A stretch of DNA of 36,118 nucleotides, taken from assembly GCA_947462065.1 (NCBI GenBank), contig CANHNO010000011.1, positions 1-36,118 on the forward strand. The letters run 5' to 3'. Under the pieces are notes generated by a model. It did not search any database. It was not told the DNA's origin and was given only the letters and a program-made list of their open reading frames with translations. Shown one piece after another: positions 24,539 through 33,028 of this stretch; position 1 is the stretch's first letter, and each line of letters opens with the position of its first letter. Source of the stretch: Burkholderiales bacterium. Its GTDB lineage: Bacteria; Pseudomonadota; Gammaproteobacteria; Burkholderiales; Burkholderiaceae_C. The position numbers were made by a program, and so were the translations under genes.

Positions 24539-25273
24539 ATGATTGCTGCCACCCCGGCTCGCGTCAATCGCGTGGTCGTTGTCGATGACGACGCCCGTAT
24601 CCGCGACCTGCTACGCCGCTACCTGACGCAAGAAGGCTTCGAGGTGCTGCTGGCCGAAGACGCCAAGGCGCTCAACCGGGTACTGACGCGCGAGACGATC
24701 GACCTGATCGTGCTCGACCTGATGCTCCCCGGCGAAGACGGCCTGTCGATCTGCCGCCGACTGCGCGCCGCCAACGATCTGACACCGATCATCATGCTGA
24801 CCGCAAAAGTCGAGGATGTGGATCGCATCGTCGGCCTGGAGGTGGGCGCCGACGACTACCTGCCCAAACCGTTCAACCCGCGCGAGTTGCTGGCCCGAAT
24901 CCATGCCGTGCTGCGCCGCAGGCCGTCGCTGGAGGCGCCTGGTGCGCCGGCCAAGGAAGCATTGACGGTCACCTTCGGCCCGTTCGAGTTCGACCTGGCA
25001 TTGCGCCGTCTGTCGAAGGGAGGCGAGCAGGTCGCGCTGACCACCGGCGAGTTTTCGATGCTGAAGGCGCTCGTGCGCCACCCGCGGCAGCCGCTGTCGC
25101 GCGACAAGCTCGCACAACTGGCGCGTGGCCGCGAGTTCGAGCCCTTCGACCGAAGTCTCGACGTGCAGATCTCGCGCCTGCGCAAGATGATCGAGCCCGA
25201 CCCGGCACAGCCGCGCTACATCCAGACGGTCTGGGGTGTCGGCTATGTGTTCGTGCCCGACGAAGCGACTTGA
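24539..25273 (+). CDS. ompR: Osmolarity response regulator OmpR
   Basis: DNA-binding response regulator of 244 residues. The receiver domain has acidic pocket D17/D18 (VVVVDDDARIR), phospho-acceptor D60 (LIVLDLMLPGEDGLSICRRL) and K110 (LPKPFNPRELLARI). The C-terminal winged helix includes LTTGEFSMLKALVRHPRQPLSRDKLAQLARGREFEPFDRSLDVQISRLRKMIE and ends in YIQTVWGVGYVFVPD. Similarity to E. coli OmpR is extensive, including the recognition helix, so true orthology is likely. ATG 24539 has GGAGAG a few bases upstream; the ORF-track start at 24149 is far too early. envZ follows after 78 bases. Confidence 0.95.
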   Translation: MIAATPARVNRVVVVDDDARIRDLLRRYLTQEGFEVLLAEDAKALNRVLTRETIDLIVLDLMLPGEDGLSICRRLRAANDLTPIIMLTAKVEDVDRIVGLEVGADDYLPKPFNPRELLARIHAVLRRRPSLEAPGAPAKEALTVTFGPFEFDLALRRLSKGGEQVALTTGEFSMLKALVRHPRQPLSRDKLAQLARGREFEPFDRSLDVQISRLRKMIEPDPAQPRYIQTVWGVGYVFVPDEAT

Positions 25274-25351
25274 GCGGGCCGACTTCGGTTGACACTGCGC
25301 ACAACGGTACCGTGGCGGTGCTGATGCGCTGCGCGCGCGAATGGTTCACCC

Positions 25352-26683
25352 ATGCCACGTAGGCACCTCGCGCTGAGCCTGTTCTGGCGCACCTTCGTGC
25401 TGCTGGCACTGCTGCTTTTCGGTGGCGTTTTCGCCTGGACGCAGACCTTCCGTGCGCTGGAGTTCGAGCCCCGCGCAGTGCAGGCGGCGCAGCAGATCGC
25501 GAGCCTGGTCAGTCTGGCGCGCGCGGCACTGAGCGGGCCCGACGGCATCCAGCGGCTGACCTTGATCAAGAGCCTGCCCGACGAGGGCGGGGTCAAGCTC
25601 GCCCCGCGCGAGCCGGGCGATCGCTGGACGCTTTTTGAAGTTGACCGCTTCTCGCGCGCCATTGGCGCCGAATTGCGCTCGCGGCTCGGCGCCGACACGC
25701 TGGTCGCCAGCGAAGTCAACGGCGCCGCCGGCCTATGGGTCGGCTTTGCGATCGATGGCGACCTGTACTGGCTCCAGGCCGATCCAACTCGCCTCGGGCC
25801 GATGGCCACCAGCACACTCGTGATCTGGGTAGGCATCGCGCTGCTGGCCACCGTGCTCGCATCGGTGGCGATCGCGCGCGCCATCAACAAGCCGCTGCGG
25901 GACCTGTCGTTCGCCGCCAGCCGCATCCGCGAAGGCGAGTTCGACTCACGACTCGACGAGAGCACACTGACCAGCGAAATTCGCCAGGTCAACATGGGTT
26001 TCAACCGCATGGCACGCGAACTGGCCAAGCTCGAGGAAGACCGCGCGGTGATGCTCGCGGGCATTTCACACGACTTGCGCACGCCCTTGGCCCGCCTGCG
26101 GCTCGAGGCCGAGATGAGCGTGCAGGACGAAGAAGCGAAGAACAACATCGCGCTCGATATCGACCAGCTCGACGCCATCATCGACAAGTTCATGGACTAC
26201 TCGCGGCCGGGCGAGGTGCGGCTATCGCCGGTGCACCTGAGCGGTGTCGTGGACCGCGAGATCGCCGCCTTCCGGGATCCGAGCAACATCCGGATCACCT
26301 CGCGGGTGGCGATCGACACCATGGTGCTGGCCGACGACACCGAGCTTGGCCGCGTGCTGCAGAACCTGTTCGAAAACGCCCGCCGCTACGGCCGCAGCGC
26401 CGTTTCCGGCATCGCGGAGGTGGTGATCACCTACGCCCGAGAAGGCCCGTGGGTGGCACTGAGCATCCGCGACCACGGCAGCGGTGTCGACCCGAAAAAG
26501 CTCGCGCAGCTGACCACGCCGTTCTTTCGCGGCGACGCCGCACGCACCGCAGCGACCGGCGCGGGCCTGGGCCTGGCGATCGTCGAGAAGGCAATGCAGC
26601 GCATGGGCGGCACGCTGGAGCTGGGCAACGCGACCGAAGGCACCGGCATGGTGGCGCGCATCCGGCTCAAGCGGGCGCTGTGA
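25352..26683 (+). CDS. envZ: Osmosensor histidine kinase EnvZ
   Basis: Membrane sensor kinase of 443 residues, partner of OmpR. TM1 is about residues 11-31 (FWRTFVLLALLLFGGVFAW) and TM2 about 152-178 (STLVIWVGIALLATVLASVAIARAI), with a periplasmic loop of about 120 residues between. HAMP follows (to about 229). The dimerisation box AGISHDLRTPLARLRLEAEM carries the phospho-accepting H240. The ATPase domain has the N box LQNLFENARRYG, G1 RDHGSGVD and G2 GAGLGLAIV. The ATG at 25352 follows a stop codon in the same frame at 25322-25324, which rules out a fusion with ompR. It ends 13 bases from the convergent ispF stop. Confidence 0.93.
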   Translation: MPRRHLALSLFWRTFVLLALLLFGGVFAWTQTFRALEFEPRAVQAAQQIASLVSLARAALSGPDGIQRLTLIKSLPDEGGVKLAPREPGDRWTLFEVDRFSRAIGAELRSRLGADTLVASEVNGAAGLWVGFAIDGDLYWLQADPTRLGPMATSTLVIWVGIALLATVLASVAIARAINKPLRDLSFAASRIREGEFDSRLDESTLTSEIRQVNMGFNRMARELAKLEEDRAVMLAGISHDLRTPLARLRLEAEMSVQDEEAKNNIALDIDQLDAIIDKFMDYSRPGEVRLSPVHLSGVVDREIAAFRDPSNIRITSRVAIDTMVLADDTELGRVLQNLFENARRYGRSAVSGIAEVVITYAREGPWVALSIRDHGSGVDPKKLAQLTTPFFRGDAARTAATGAGLGLAIVEKAMQRMGGTLELGNATEGTGMVARIRLKRAL

Positions 26684-26696
26684 GCGTCGAACCGGA

Positions 26697-27194
26697 CTAC
26701 CGATAGAGCAGACAGACCGCGCGGGTCTCGATCGATTCGCCTCGCCCGACCGGGCCCATCTTTTCGGCCGTCTTGGCCTTCACATTGATCTGATCGAGTT
26801 CGATTGCGAGCGCTTGTGCCAAGCGCAGACGCATCGCCAGGATGTGCGGTGCCATCTTGGGTGCCTGCGCAATGATGGTGCTGTCGATGTTGCCGATCTG
26901 CCAGCCAGCCGCACGCACCCGCCGCGCAGCCTCGGCCAGCAGGGCCACCGAATCGGCGCCGCGGAACTGCTCGTCGGTGTCGGGGAAATGGCGGCCGATG
27001 TCACCCATCGCAACCGCGCCGAACAGCGCATCGGTGATCGCGTGCGACAAGGCATCGGCGTCGGAATGCCCGAGCAATCCATGGGTATGCGGGATGGTCA
27101 CCCCTCCGAGGATCAGGGGGCGACCAACCACCAGGGCATGCGTGTCGCAGCCTTCGCCAATGCGAAATGCCGGGCTCTTCATTGGTTGGTTCAT
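26697..27194 (-). CDS. ispF: 2-C-methyl-D-erythritol 2,4-cyclodiphosphate synthase
   Basis: Fifth enzyme of the non-mevalonate isoprenoid pathway; cyclises CDP-methylerythritol 2-phosphate with release of CMP. The zinc ligands correspond to D17 and H19 ([11 protein letters not shown]) and H51 ([13 protein letters not shown]). [25 protein letters not shown] and the C-terminal [27 protein letters not shown] are all typical. At 165 residues it is normal. ATG 27194 is used; the second ATG four codons in is also possible. It lies 21 bases downstream of ispD, the usual pairing. Confidence 0.97.
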   Translation of the reverse strand: MNQPMKSPAFRIGEGCDTHALVVGRPLILGGVTIPHTHGLLGHSDADALSHAITDALFGAVAMGDIGRHFPDTDEQFRGADSVALLAEAARRVRAAGWQIGNIDSTIIAQAPKMAPHILAMRLRLAQALAIELDQINVKAKTAEKMGPVGRGESIETRAVCLLYR

Positions 27195-27215
27195 CGCACA
27201 GCTTTCAGCATCGGG

Positions 27216-27941
27216 TCAGCGGGTTCGCAGCAGGCGCTCGGCCAGTGCGAAGTCAGGGGGAAAGGTCACCTTGAAGTTCTCAGCAGGGCAACGCACCAGG
27301 CGCGGCGCATGGCCCATCGCTTCGATGGCGCTGGCTTCATCGGTGACGACGGTGCCACGCCGCGTGGCCGACGCGATCGCATCACGCAGCAAGCCGAGGC
27401 GAAACATCTGCGGCGTCTGCGCCTGCCATGTAGACGCCCGATCAACCGTGGCCGACACGCGGCCCGCCTCTTCGCGCTTCAAGGTGTCCGCCACCGGCAG
27501 CGCCAGCAAGCCGCCGACTTCGTCCTCGACGCACGCGTCGATCAGCGCATCGACCCATTCGGGGCGGATCAGGCAACGCGCGGCGTCGTGCACCAGCACC
27601 CAGTCGGTGGCCTGCGCGCCGCGTTCGGTCAACGCCTGCAGCCCCGCCGCCACGCTGTCGGCGCGGGTGGCGCCACCCGTGCGCGTCACCCAGCCGTCAA
27701 ACTGCGGAACGCAAGATTCGAACAATGCGTCGGCCGGGCTCAGCACCACCAGCACTCGGTGCAAACGGGCTACCTGCTGCAAGGCCGCCAAGGTGTGGCC
27801 GACCACCGTGCGGCCGGCGAGTGCTTCGTACTGCTTCGGACCCGCGGTACCCGCTCGTTCACCAACACCGGCACAGGGCACCAGGCCGTAGAGGCGGGTC
27901 GAGGCACGCAGCGGTTCAATGGTGGGTTCGGTGTGTGGCAT
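27216..27941 (-). CDS. ispD: 2-C-methyl-D-erythritol 4-phosphate cytidylyltransferase
   Basis: Third enzyme of the non-mevalonate pathway; couples CTP to methylerythritol 4-phosphate. The nucleotide-binding loop is GLVPCAGVGERAGTAGPKQYEALAGRTVVGHTL. VLVHDAARCLIRPEWVDALI, the substrate-side TWQAQTPQMFRLGLL and TDEASAIEAMGHAPRLVRCPAENFKVTFPPDF are all conserved. The N-terminus carries about 16 extra residues (MPHTEPTIEPLRASTR) compared with the shortest family members. It is divergent from mfd across a 96-base intergenic region. Confidence 0.96.
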   Translation of the reverse strand: MPHTEPTIEPLRASTRLYGLVPCAGVGERAGTAGPKQYEALAGRTVVGHTLAALQQVARLHRVLVVLSPADALFESCVPQFDGWVTRTGGATRADSVAAGLQALTERGAQATDWVLVHDAARCLIRPEWVDALIDACVEDEVGGLLALPVADTLKREEAGRVSATVDRASTWQAQTPQMFRLGLLRDAIASATRRGTVVTDEASAIEAMGHAPRLVRCPAENFKVTFPPDFALAERLLRTR

Positions 27942-27966
27942 CGCAGGTTGGAGAGAGGGCGAATTC

Positions 27967-27972
27967 TATAAT
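27967..27972 (+). promoter_or_regulatory. Consensus -10 box (TATAAT) upstream of mfd
   Basis: A perfect TATAAT lies 66 bases before the mfd GTG in the ispD/mfd divergent region. No good -35 stands at 16-18 bases; TTGGAG at 27948-27953 is too close (13 bases). Its position places the mfd leader hairpin inside the transcript. Confidence 0.5.
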
Positions 27973-27984
27973 TCAGGCCTCCAT

Positions 27985-28022
27985 CGCCCCGTGGGTATCG
28001 TCTCCCGGGGCGCTTTGCTTTT
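27985..28022 (+). terminator. Hairpin with T-rich tail in the mfd leader (possible attenuator)
   Basis: CGCCCCG (27985-27991) pairs with CGGGGCG (28006-28012); two more G-C pairs form past a bulged T. The tail is CTTTGCTTTT. It lies between the TATAAT and the mfd start, so it could end a short leader RNA or attenuate mfd. The T tract is interrupted, so efficiency is uncertain. Confidence 0.45.
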
Positions 28023-28037
28023 GGCGCCACGCATCTC

Positions 28038-31000
28038 GTGCAGACACCCTCGATCGCCGCTGGCAAACGCCACACCCTGCCCCGCCCCCTCGGGTCTGCC
28101 GACGCGCTGCTGCTGGCGCGCCATGCGCAGGCACAGGCCGCGGAGAAACGGCTGACAGCCATCATCACCGCCGAGCCAGCTGACACGCAGCGCCTCGAGG
28201 GTGAGTTGGCCTTCTTCGCGCCCGAGTTGCGCATTGCCGTCTTCCCCGACTGGGAAACACTGCCCTACGACACTTTCTCGCCGCACCAGGACCTGATCTC
28301 CGAGCGGCTGGCCACGCTGTGGCGCCTGCTCAAGTCGCACAAGGACGGCGATCTCGATGTGGTGCTGATGCCTGCGTCCACCGCGCTGGTGCGCCTGGCG
28401 CCGCCGAGCTTTCTGGCCGCCTACACCTTCCACTTCAAGCAGAAGGAAACGCTCAACGAGGTGGCGCTGAAGTCGCAGCTGACGCTGGCCGGCTACCAGC
28501 ATGTGAGTCAGGTGGTCTCGCCCGGCGAGTACGCGGTGCGCGGCGGGCTGATCGATCTGTTTCCGATGGGCTCGCTGGTGCCTTACCGCGTCGACCTGTT
28601 CGGTGACGAGGTCGACTCGATCCGCACCTTCGACCCCGACAGCCAGCGCAGCCTGTACCCGGTGCCCGAGGTGCGGCTGTTGCCCGGCCGCGAGTTTCCG
28701 ATGGACGAGGAGGCGCGCACCGCATTCCGCGCCCGCTGGCGCGAGCGCATCGAAGGTGACCCGACCAAGGTGCGGCTGTACAAGGACATCGCCACAGGCA
28801 TCGCAACCGCCGGCATCGAGTACTACCTGCAGCTGTTCTTCGACCAGACGGCGACGATCTTCGAGTACCTGGGGGCAAGCACGGACCGATCGGCCGCCCT
28901 GGTGCTGCATGGCGAAGTCGATGAGGCCTTGAAGCGATTCTGGTCCGACACCCGCGAAAGGCATCGCTTTCTGCAGCACGACCGCGAGCGGCCGATCCTG
29001 CCGCCGGAAGACCTTTTCCTGAAGTCGGAGGAGTTCTTCACGCTGGCTGGCGCGCATGCGACGCTGAGCCTGCGCGGCCGCAGCGCCGAAGGGGCTGCCG
29101 ACACCGCGTGGGCAAGGCCGCTGCCCGACCTCGGTGTCGACCGGGGCGCACCGGAGCCGCTGAAGAAGCTGCAGGTGCATGTCGGCACGACATCGCACCG
29201 CGTGCTGATCGTCGCCGAAACGCAAGGCCGTCGCGAGAGCCTGCTTGAGTTGCTGCGCGACAGCCGCATCGAACCGCCGAGCGTTGCGTCACTGGCCGAG
29301 TTCCAGTCCAGCGACGAGCGCTTTGCCATTGCGGTCGCGCCGCTGGCCGAAGGCTTCTTCTGGACCGATACCGACGAAGATACCGCGATCGAGTTCGTCA
29401 CCGAGACCGAACTCTTTGCCACCAGTCCAACCGCGCGTCGCCGCCGCAAGCAGGAGCAGGTCAGCGACGTCAATGCGCTGATCAAGGACCTTTCAGAGCT
29501 GAAGGTCGGCGATCCGGTCGTGCACATGAACCACGGCATCGGCCGCTACGTGGGCTTGCGCAGTATCGATCTGGGCGATGGCGACAGCGAATTCCTGCAC
29601 CTCGAATACGCCGACAAGGCGACGCTGTATGTGCCCGTGGCGCAGTTGCACCTGATCAGCCGCTACACCGGTGTCAGCGCCGAAGAGGCGCCGCTGCACC
29701 GCCTCGGTTCAGGCCAGTGGGAGAAGGCCAAGCGCAAGGCCGCAGAGCAGGTACGCGACACCGCCGCCGAGCTGCTGAACCTGTATGCCCGCCGCGCTGC
29801 TCGTGAAGGCTATGCCTTCCGCTTCTCGGCGCATGACTACGAGGCTTTCGCGGCGAGCTTCGGCTTCGAGGAAACGCCCGACCAGAAGGCCGCCATCCAC
29901 GCGGTGATCCAGGACATGGTGAGCCCGAAGCCGATGGACCGGCTGGTCTGCGGCGACGTCGGCTTCGGCAAGACCGAAGTGGCCTTGCGCGCAGCGTTTG
30001 TGGCTGTCACGGGAGGCAAGCAAGTCGCGATCCTCGCGCCGACCACGCTGCTGGCCGAGCAGCACTATCAGAACATCGCCGACCGCTTTGGCAAATGGCC
30101 GATCAAGGTGGCCGAGATGTCGCGCTTCCGCTCGGCCAAGGAAATCAAGCAGGCACTCGAAGGCCTGGAAGACGGCACGATCGACATCGTCGTCGGCACC
30201 CACAAGCTGCTGAGCCAGAACACCAAGTTCAAGCGCCTCGGCCTGCTGGTGATCGATGAGGAACACCGCTTCGGCGTGCGCCACAAGGAGGCGATGAAGG
30301 CCCTGCGCGCCGAGGTCGATGTGCTCACGCTCACAGCCACCCCGATCCCGCGGACGCTGGGCATGGCGCTCGAGGGCCTGCGCGACCTGAGCGTGATTGC
30401 GACCGCTCCGCAAAGGCGTCTGGCCATCAAGACCTTCGTGCGCGGCGAGTCCAGCGGCACGATCCGCGAGGCAGTGCTGCGCGAGCTCAAGCGCGGCGGG
30501 CAGGTGTACTTCCTGCACAACGAAGTCGAGACGATCGAGAACCGGCGCAGCAAGCTCGAAGAGCTGATTCCGGAGGCGCGCATTGCCGTGGCCCACGGCC
30601 AGATGCCCGAGCGAGAGCTGGAAAAAGTGATGCGCGATTTCGTCGCGCAGCGACACAACGTGCTGCTGTGCTCCACCATCATCGAGACCGGCATCGACGT
30701 GCCGAGCGCCAACACTATCGTGATCAGCCGCGCCGACAAGTTCGGCCTGGCGCAGTTGCACCAGCTGCGCGGTCGCGTGGGCCGGTCGCACCATCAGGCG
30801 TACGCCTACCTGCTGGTGCCCGATGTTGAAGCACTGACCAAGCAGGCGCAACAGCGGCTGCAAGCCATCCAGGACATGGAAGAACTCGGCTCCGGCTTCT
30901 ACCTCGCGATGCACGACCTGGAGATTCGCGGCGCCGGCGAGGTGCTGGGCGAGAACCAGAGCGGCAACATGATGGAAGTCGGCTTCCAGCTCTACAACGA

Positions 31001-31553
31001 GATGCTGGCCGAAGCGGTGCGCTCACTGAGGGCCGGCAAGGAGCCCGATCTGCTGTCGCCATTGAGCGTGACGACCGAGATCAACCTGCATGCACCGGCG
31101 CTGTTGACCACCGATTACTGCGGTGATGTGCACACGCGACTGAGCCTCTACAAGCGGCTGGCTTCCGCGAACAAGAACGAGCAGATCGACGCGATGCTCG
31201 AAGAGATCACCGACCGCTTTGGCAAACTGCCGCCACAAGGCCAGACACTGTTCGACGTGCACCGGCTGCGCGTGCTGGCCAAGCCCTTTGGTGTCAGCAA
31301 GATCGATGCGGCGCCGAACCTGATGGTGATCAGCTTCCGGCCCAACCCGCCGATCGACGCGATGAAGATCATCGAACTGGTGCAGAAGAACCGCCACATC
31401 AAGCTGGCCGGCAACGACAAACTGCGCATCGAGCGCGCAATGCCCGAGGCCAAGGACCGCGCGCAGATGATTCGCGAGGTGCTGCGTGCGCTCGGGCAGC
31501 CGAAGGCGTCCGAGCCATCGGGCAGCGAACCCGCGAAGTCAGCGGCCCGATGA
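28038..31553 (+). CDS. mfd: Transcription-repair coupling factor
   Basis: ATP-driven translocase that displaces RNA polymerase stalled at DNA lesions and recruits UvrA. The 1171-residue protein has all parts. A UvrB-like N-terminal module contains FPDWETLPYDTFSPHQDLISERLATL and YAVRGGLIDLFPMGS. The polymerase-interacting domain follows (about 475-545, VGDPVVHMNHGIGRYVGL). The helicase domains have Walker A GDVGFGKTEVALRAAF (near 640), the DEEH box IDEEHRFGVRHKE (near 740) and TATPIPRTLGMALEGLRDLSVI. HQLRGRVGRSHHQAYAYLL is motif VI, and the C-terminal TRCF domain follows. The start is GTG 28038; no ATG is available nearby. serB follows after 85 bases. Confidence 0.97.
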   Translation: MQTPSIAAGKRHTLPRPLGSADALLLARHAQAQAAEKRLTAIITAEPADTQRLEGELAFFAPELRIAVFPDWETLPYDTFSPHQDLISERLATLWRLLKSHKDGDLDVVLMPASTALVRLAPPSFLAAYTFHFKQKETLNEVALKSQLTLAGYQHVSQVVSPGEYAVRGGLIDLFPMGSLVPYRVDLFGDEVDSIRTFDPDSQRSLYPVPEVRLLPGREFPMDEEARTAFRARWRERIEGDPTKVRLYKDIATGIATAGIEYYLQLFFDQTATIFEYLGASTDRSAALVLHGEVDEALKRFWSDTRERHRFLQHDRERPILPPEDLFLKSEEFFTLAGAHATLSLRGRSAEGAADTAWARPLPDLGVDRGAPEPLKKLQVHVGTTSHRVLIVAETQGRRESLLELLRDSRIEPPSVASLAEFQSSDERFAIAVAPLAEGFFWTDTDEDTAIEFVTETELFATSPTARRRRKQEQVSDVNALIKDLSELKVGDPVVHMNHGIGRYVGLRSIDLGDGDSEFLHLEYADKATLYVPVAQLHLISRYTGVSAEEAPLHRLGSGQWEKAKRKAAEQVRDTAAELLNLYARRAAREGYAFRFSAHDYEAFAASFGFEETPDQKAAIHAVIQDMVSPKPMDRLVCGDVGFGKTEVALRAAFVAVTGGKQVAILAPTTLLAEQHYQNIADRFGKWPIKVAEMSRFRSAKEIKQALEGLEDGTIDIVVGTHKLLSQNTKFKRLGLLVIDEEHRFGVRHKEAMKALRAEVDVLTLTATPIPRTLGMALEGLRDLSVIATAPQRRLAIKTFVRGESSGTIREAVLRELKRGGQVYFLHNEVETIENRRSKLEELIPEARIAVAHGQMPERELEKVMRDFVAQRHNVLLCSTIIETGIDVPSANTIVISRADKFGLAQLHQLRGRVGRSHHQAYAYLLVPDVEALTKQAQQRLQAIQDMEELGSGFYLAMHDLEIRGAGEVLGENQSGNMMEVGFQLYNEMLAEAVRSLRAGKEPDLLSPLSVTTEINLHAPALLTTDYCGDVHTRLSLYKRLASANKNEQIDAMLEEITDRFGKLPPQGQTLFDVHRLRVLAKPFGVSKIDAAPNLMVISFRPNPPIDAMKIIELVQKNRHIKLAGNDKLRIERAMPEAKDRAQMIREVLRALGQPKASEPSGSEPAKSAAR

Positions 31554-31638
31554 AACCCATGATGCTTCGCTTCGCAATTCACCCCAAGCATCTGGTCAGA
31601 TCGACCCCACCCAACTTTCAGCTTCATCACTGACTTCC

Positions 31639-32355
31639 ATGAGCAATCCAACCGGTCTCACGCTGCGCGGTGTCACGCTTCCTTTGCGGCTCGCCGACTT
31701 CAAGTTGATCGCGTTCGACATGGACTCGACGCTGATCAACATCGAGTGCGTCGACGAGATTGCCGATGCCGCCGGCCGCAAGGCCGAGGTGGCGGCGATC
31801 ACCGAGGCCGCGATGCGCGGAGAGATCACCGACTACAAGGACAGCCTGCGCCGGCGCGTCGCGCTGCTGCGTGGCGTCACCGTCGCGCACATGGAGCAGG
31901 TCTACACCGAACGATTGCAACTCAACCCTGGCGCCGAGGCGCTGGTGACAGCCTGCAAGGCGGCCGGCATGAAGGTGCTTCTGGTGTCTGGAGGCTTCAC
32001 CTTCTTCACCGACCGCATTCGCGACCGGCTCGGCATCGATTTCACTCGCTCCAATGTGCTGGAAATCGAGCCCGGCGCGAACTCTGGCCAACTGACAGGC
32101 CGCATGGTCGATCAGCCATGGGGTGACATCTGCGACGGCGCCGAGAAACGCAAGATGCTTCTGGAAACCTGTGCGCAGCTCGGTATCAGCCCCTCACAGG
32201 CCATTGCAATGGGTGACGGCGCCAACGACCTGCCGATGATGGGTGCGGCCGGTCTGTCGGTGGCCTACCACGCAAAACCTGCCGTGCGCGAGAAGGCGAC
32301 GGTCGCGATCGACAGCGGCGGGCTCGACCGGCTGCTGGAGGTGGCACTGCCCTGA
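31639..32355 (+). CDS. serB: Phosphoserine phosphatase
   Basis: HAD-IB enzyme making L-serine from phosphoserine. Motif I is AFDMDSTLINIECVDEIA (D27 nucleophile, D29). VLLVSGGFTFFTDRIRDRLGIDF contains motif II, and AMGDGANDLPMMGAAGLSVAYHAKP is motif IV. The GGFT, the EC in motif I and the YHAKP ending are SerB-specific. The product is 238 residues and lacks the N-terminal ACT-like extension of some homologues. ATG 31639 is chosen; the ORF-track start lies inside mfd. It converges on the isochorismatase-like gene, 15 bases away. Confidence 0.95.
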   Translation: MSNPTGLTLRGVTLPLRLADFKLIAFDMDSTLINIECVDEIADAAGRKAEVAAITEAAMRGEITDYKDSLRRRVALLRGVTVAHMEQVYTERLQLNPGAEALVTACKAAGMKVLLVSGGFTFFTDRIRDRLGIDFTRSNVLEIEPGANSGQLTGRMVDQPWGDICDGAEKRKMLLETCAQLGISPSQAIAMGDGANDLPMMGAAGLSVAYHAKPAVREKATVAIDSGGLDRLLEVALP

Positions 32356-32370
32356 GGGCTGGCCAGCGTC

Positions 32371-32976
32371 TCACCAGGTGCGGAGATCCGACACCCGGTC
32401 GACGATGGCAGCGTAAAGGTCGCGCGTGGACGCGATTGCCGCATCCTGCACCTGCTGCGCGCTCAGCACCTGGCCGTTCGCGCCTTCCAGCGCGCGGGTG
32501 GCGGTGGTGCTGGCCACCACCGTCGGCGCGTAGCCCAGGTTGAATCCGCCATGCGCGGTGGAGTTGATGCACATGTGGGTCATGAATCCGGCCAGCATGA
32601 TCTTCTGGATGCCGATGGCCTTCAGCCGCTCGTCCAGGTCGGTCTGCACGAAGGAATTCGGGTAGCTCTTGGTGATCACCGGCTCACCAGCGATCGGCGC
32701 CACCTCTTCGGCGATCGCACCGATCTCCGCACCGATGTCGTAAGGCGTGCCCGCACCGCCGTCGTGCTGGATGTGGAACACCGGCACCTTCAGATCACGC
32801 GCAATCTCCAGCAATTTCGCGGCTTCCGCGATCGCGGGCTCGACACCATGGAGGCGCATCACACCCCGACGATAGGTGTTCTGCAGATCGATCATGATCA
32901 GCGCCGAGTCGTGCAACTGGCCGGGCTCCTGTCCCAGGCCGACGATGTCTCGGAGTGATGCGGATGCGGTGGTCAT
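32371..32976 (-). CDS. Isochorismatase-family cysteine hydrolase
   Basis: Cytoplasmic hydrolase of 201 residues with the family's catalytic triad: D30 (ALIMIDLQNTY), K103 (VITKSYPNSF) and C136 (AGFMTHMCINSTAHGGFNLGY). The family includes nicotinamidases, isochorismatases and various amidases; nothing here fixes the substrate. AGGAG precedes ATG 32976 at a good distance. It lies 52 bases downstream of the MFS gene on the same strand and may be co-transcribed with it. Confidence 0.9.
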   Translation of the reverse strand: MTTASASLRDIVGLGQEPGQLHDSALIMIDLQNTYRRGVMRLHGVEPAIAEAAKLLEIARDLKVPVFHIQHDGGAGTPYDIGAEIGAIAEEVAPIAGEPVITKSYPNSFVQTDLDERLKAIGIQKIMLAGFMTHMCINSTAHGGFNLGYAPTVVASTTATRALEGANGQVLSAQQVQDAAIASTRDLYAAIVDRVSDLRTW

Positions 32977-33028
32977 GTTGAGCTCCTGTGGCGTTGTTGA
33001 CTCGTCACTGTGCCACGCCGGGGCCTGG

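Noticed and set aside
25274-25351. Short frame (about 30 codons) bridging ompR and envZ, from a TTG overlapping the ompR stop to TAG after VAVLMRCAREWFTHAT
   Set aside because: No ribosome-binding site, no family resemblance, and length within chance expectation; conservation would be needed to revive it.
25271-25354. ompR and envZ share a reading frame, suggesting a split fusion
   Set aside because: A second in-frame stop (25322-25324) separates them, and both proteins have complete, normal ends; ordinary two-gene arrangement.
27966-30914. Two open frames of 419 and 401 residues opposite mfd
   Set aside because: Shadows of mfd. They are His/Arg/Gln-rich, low in recognisable motifs, and have no separate promoter or ribosome-binding site.
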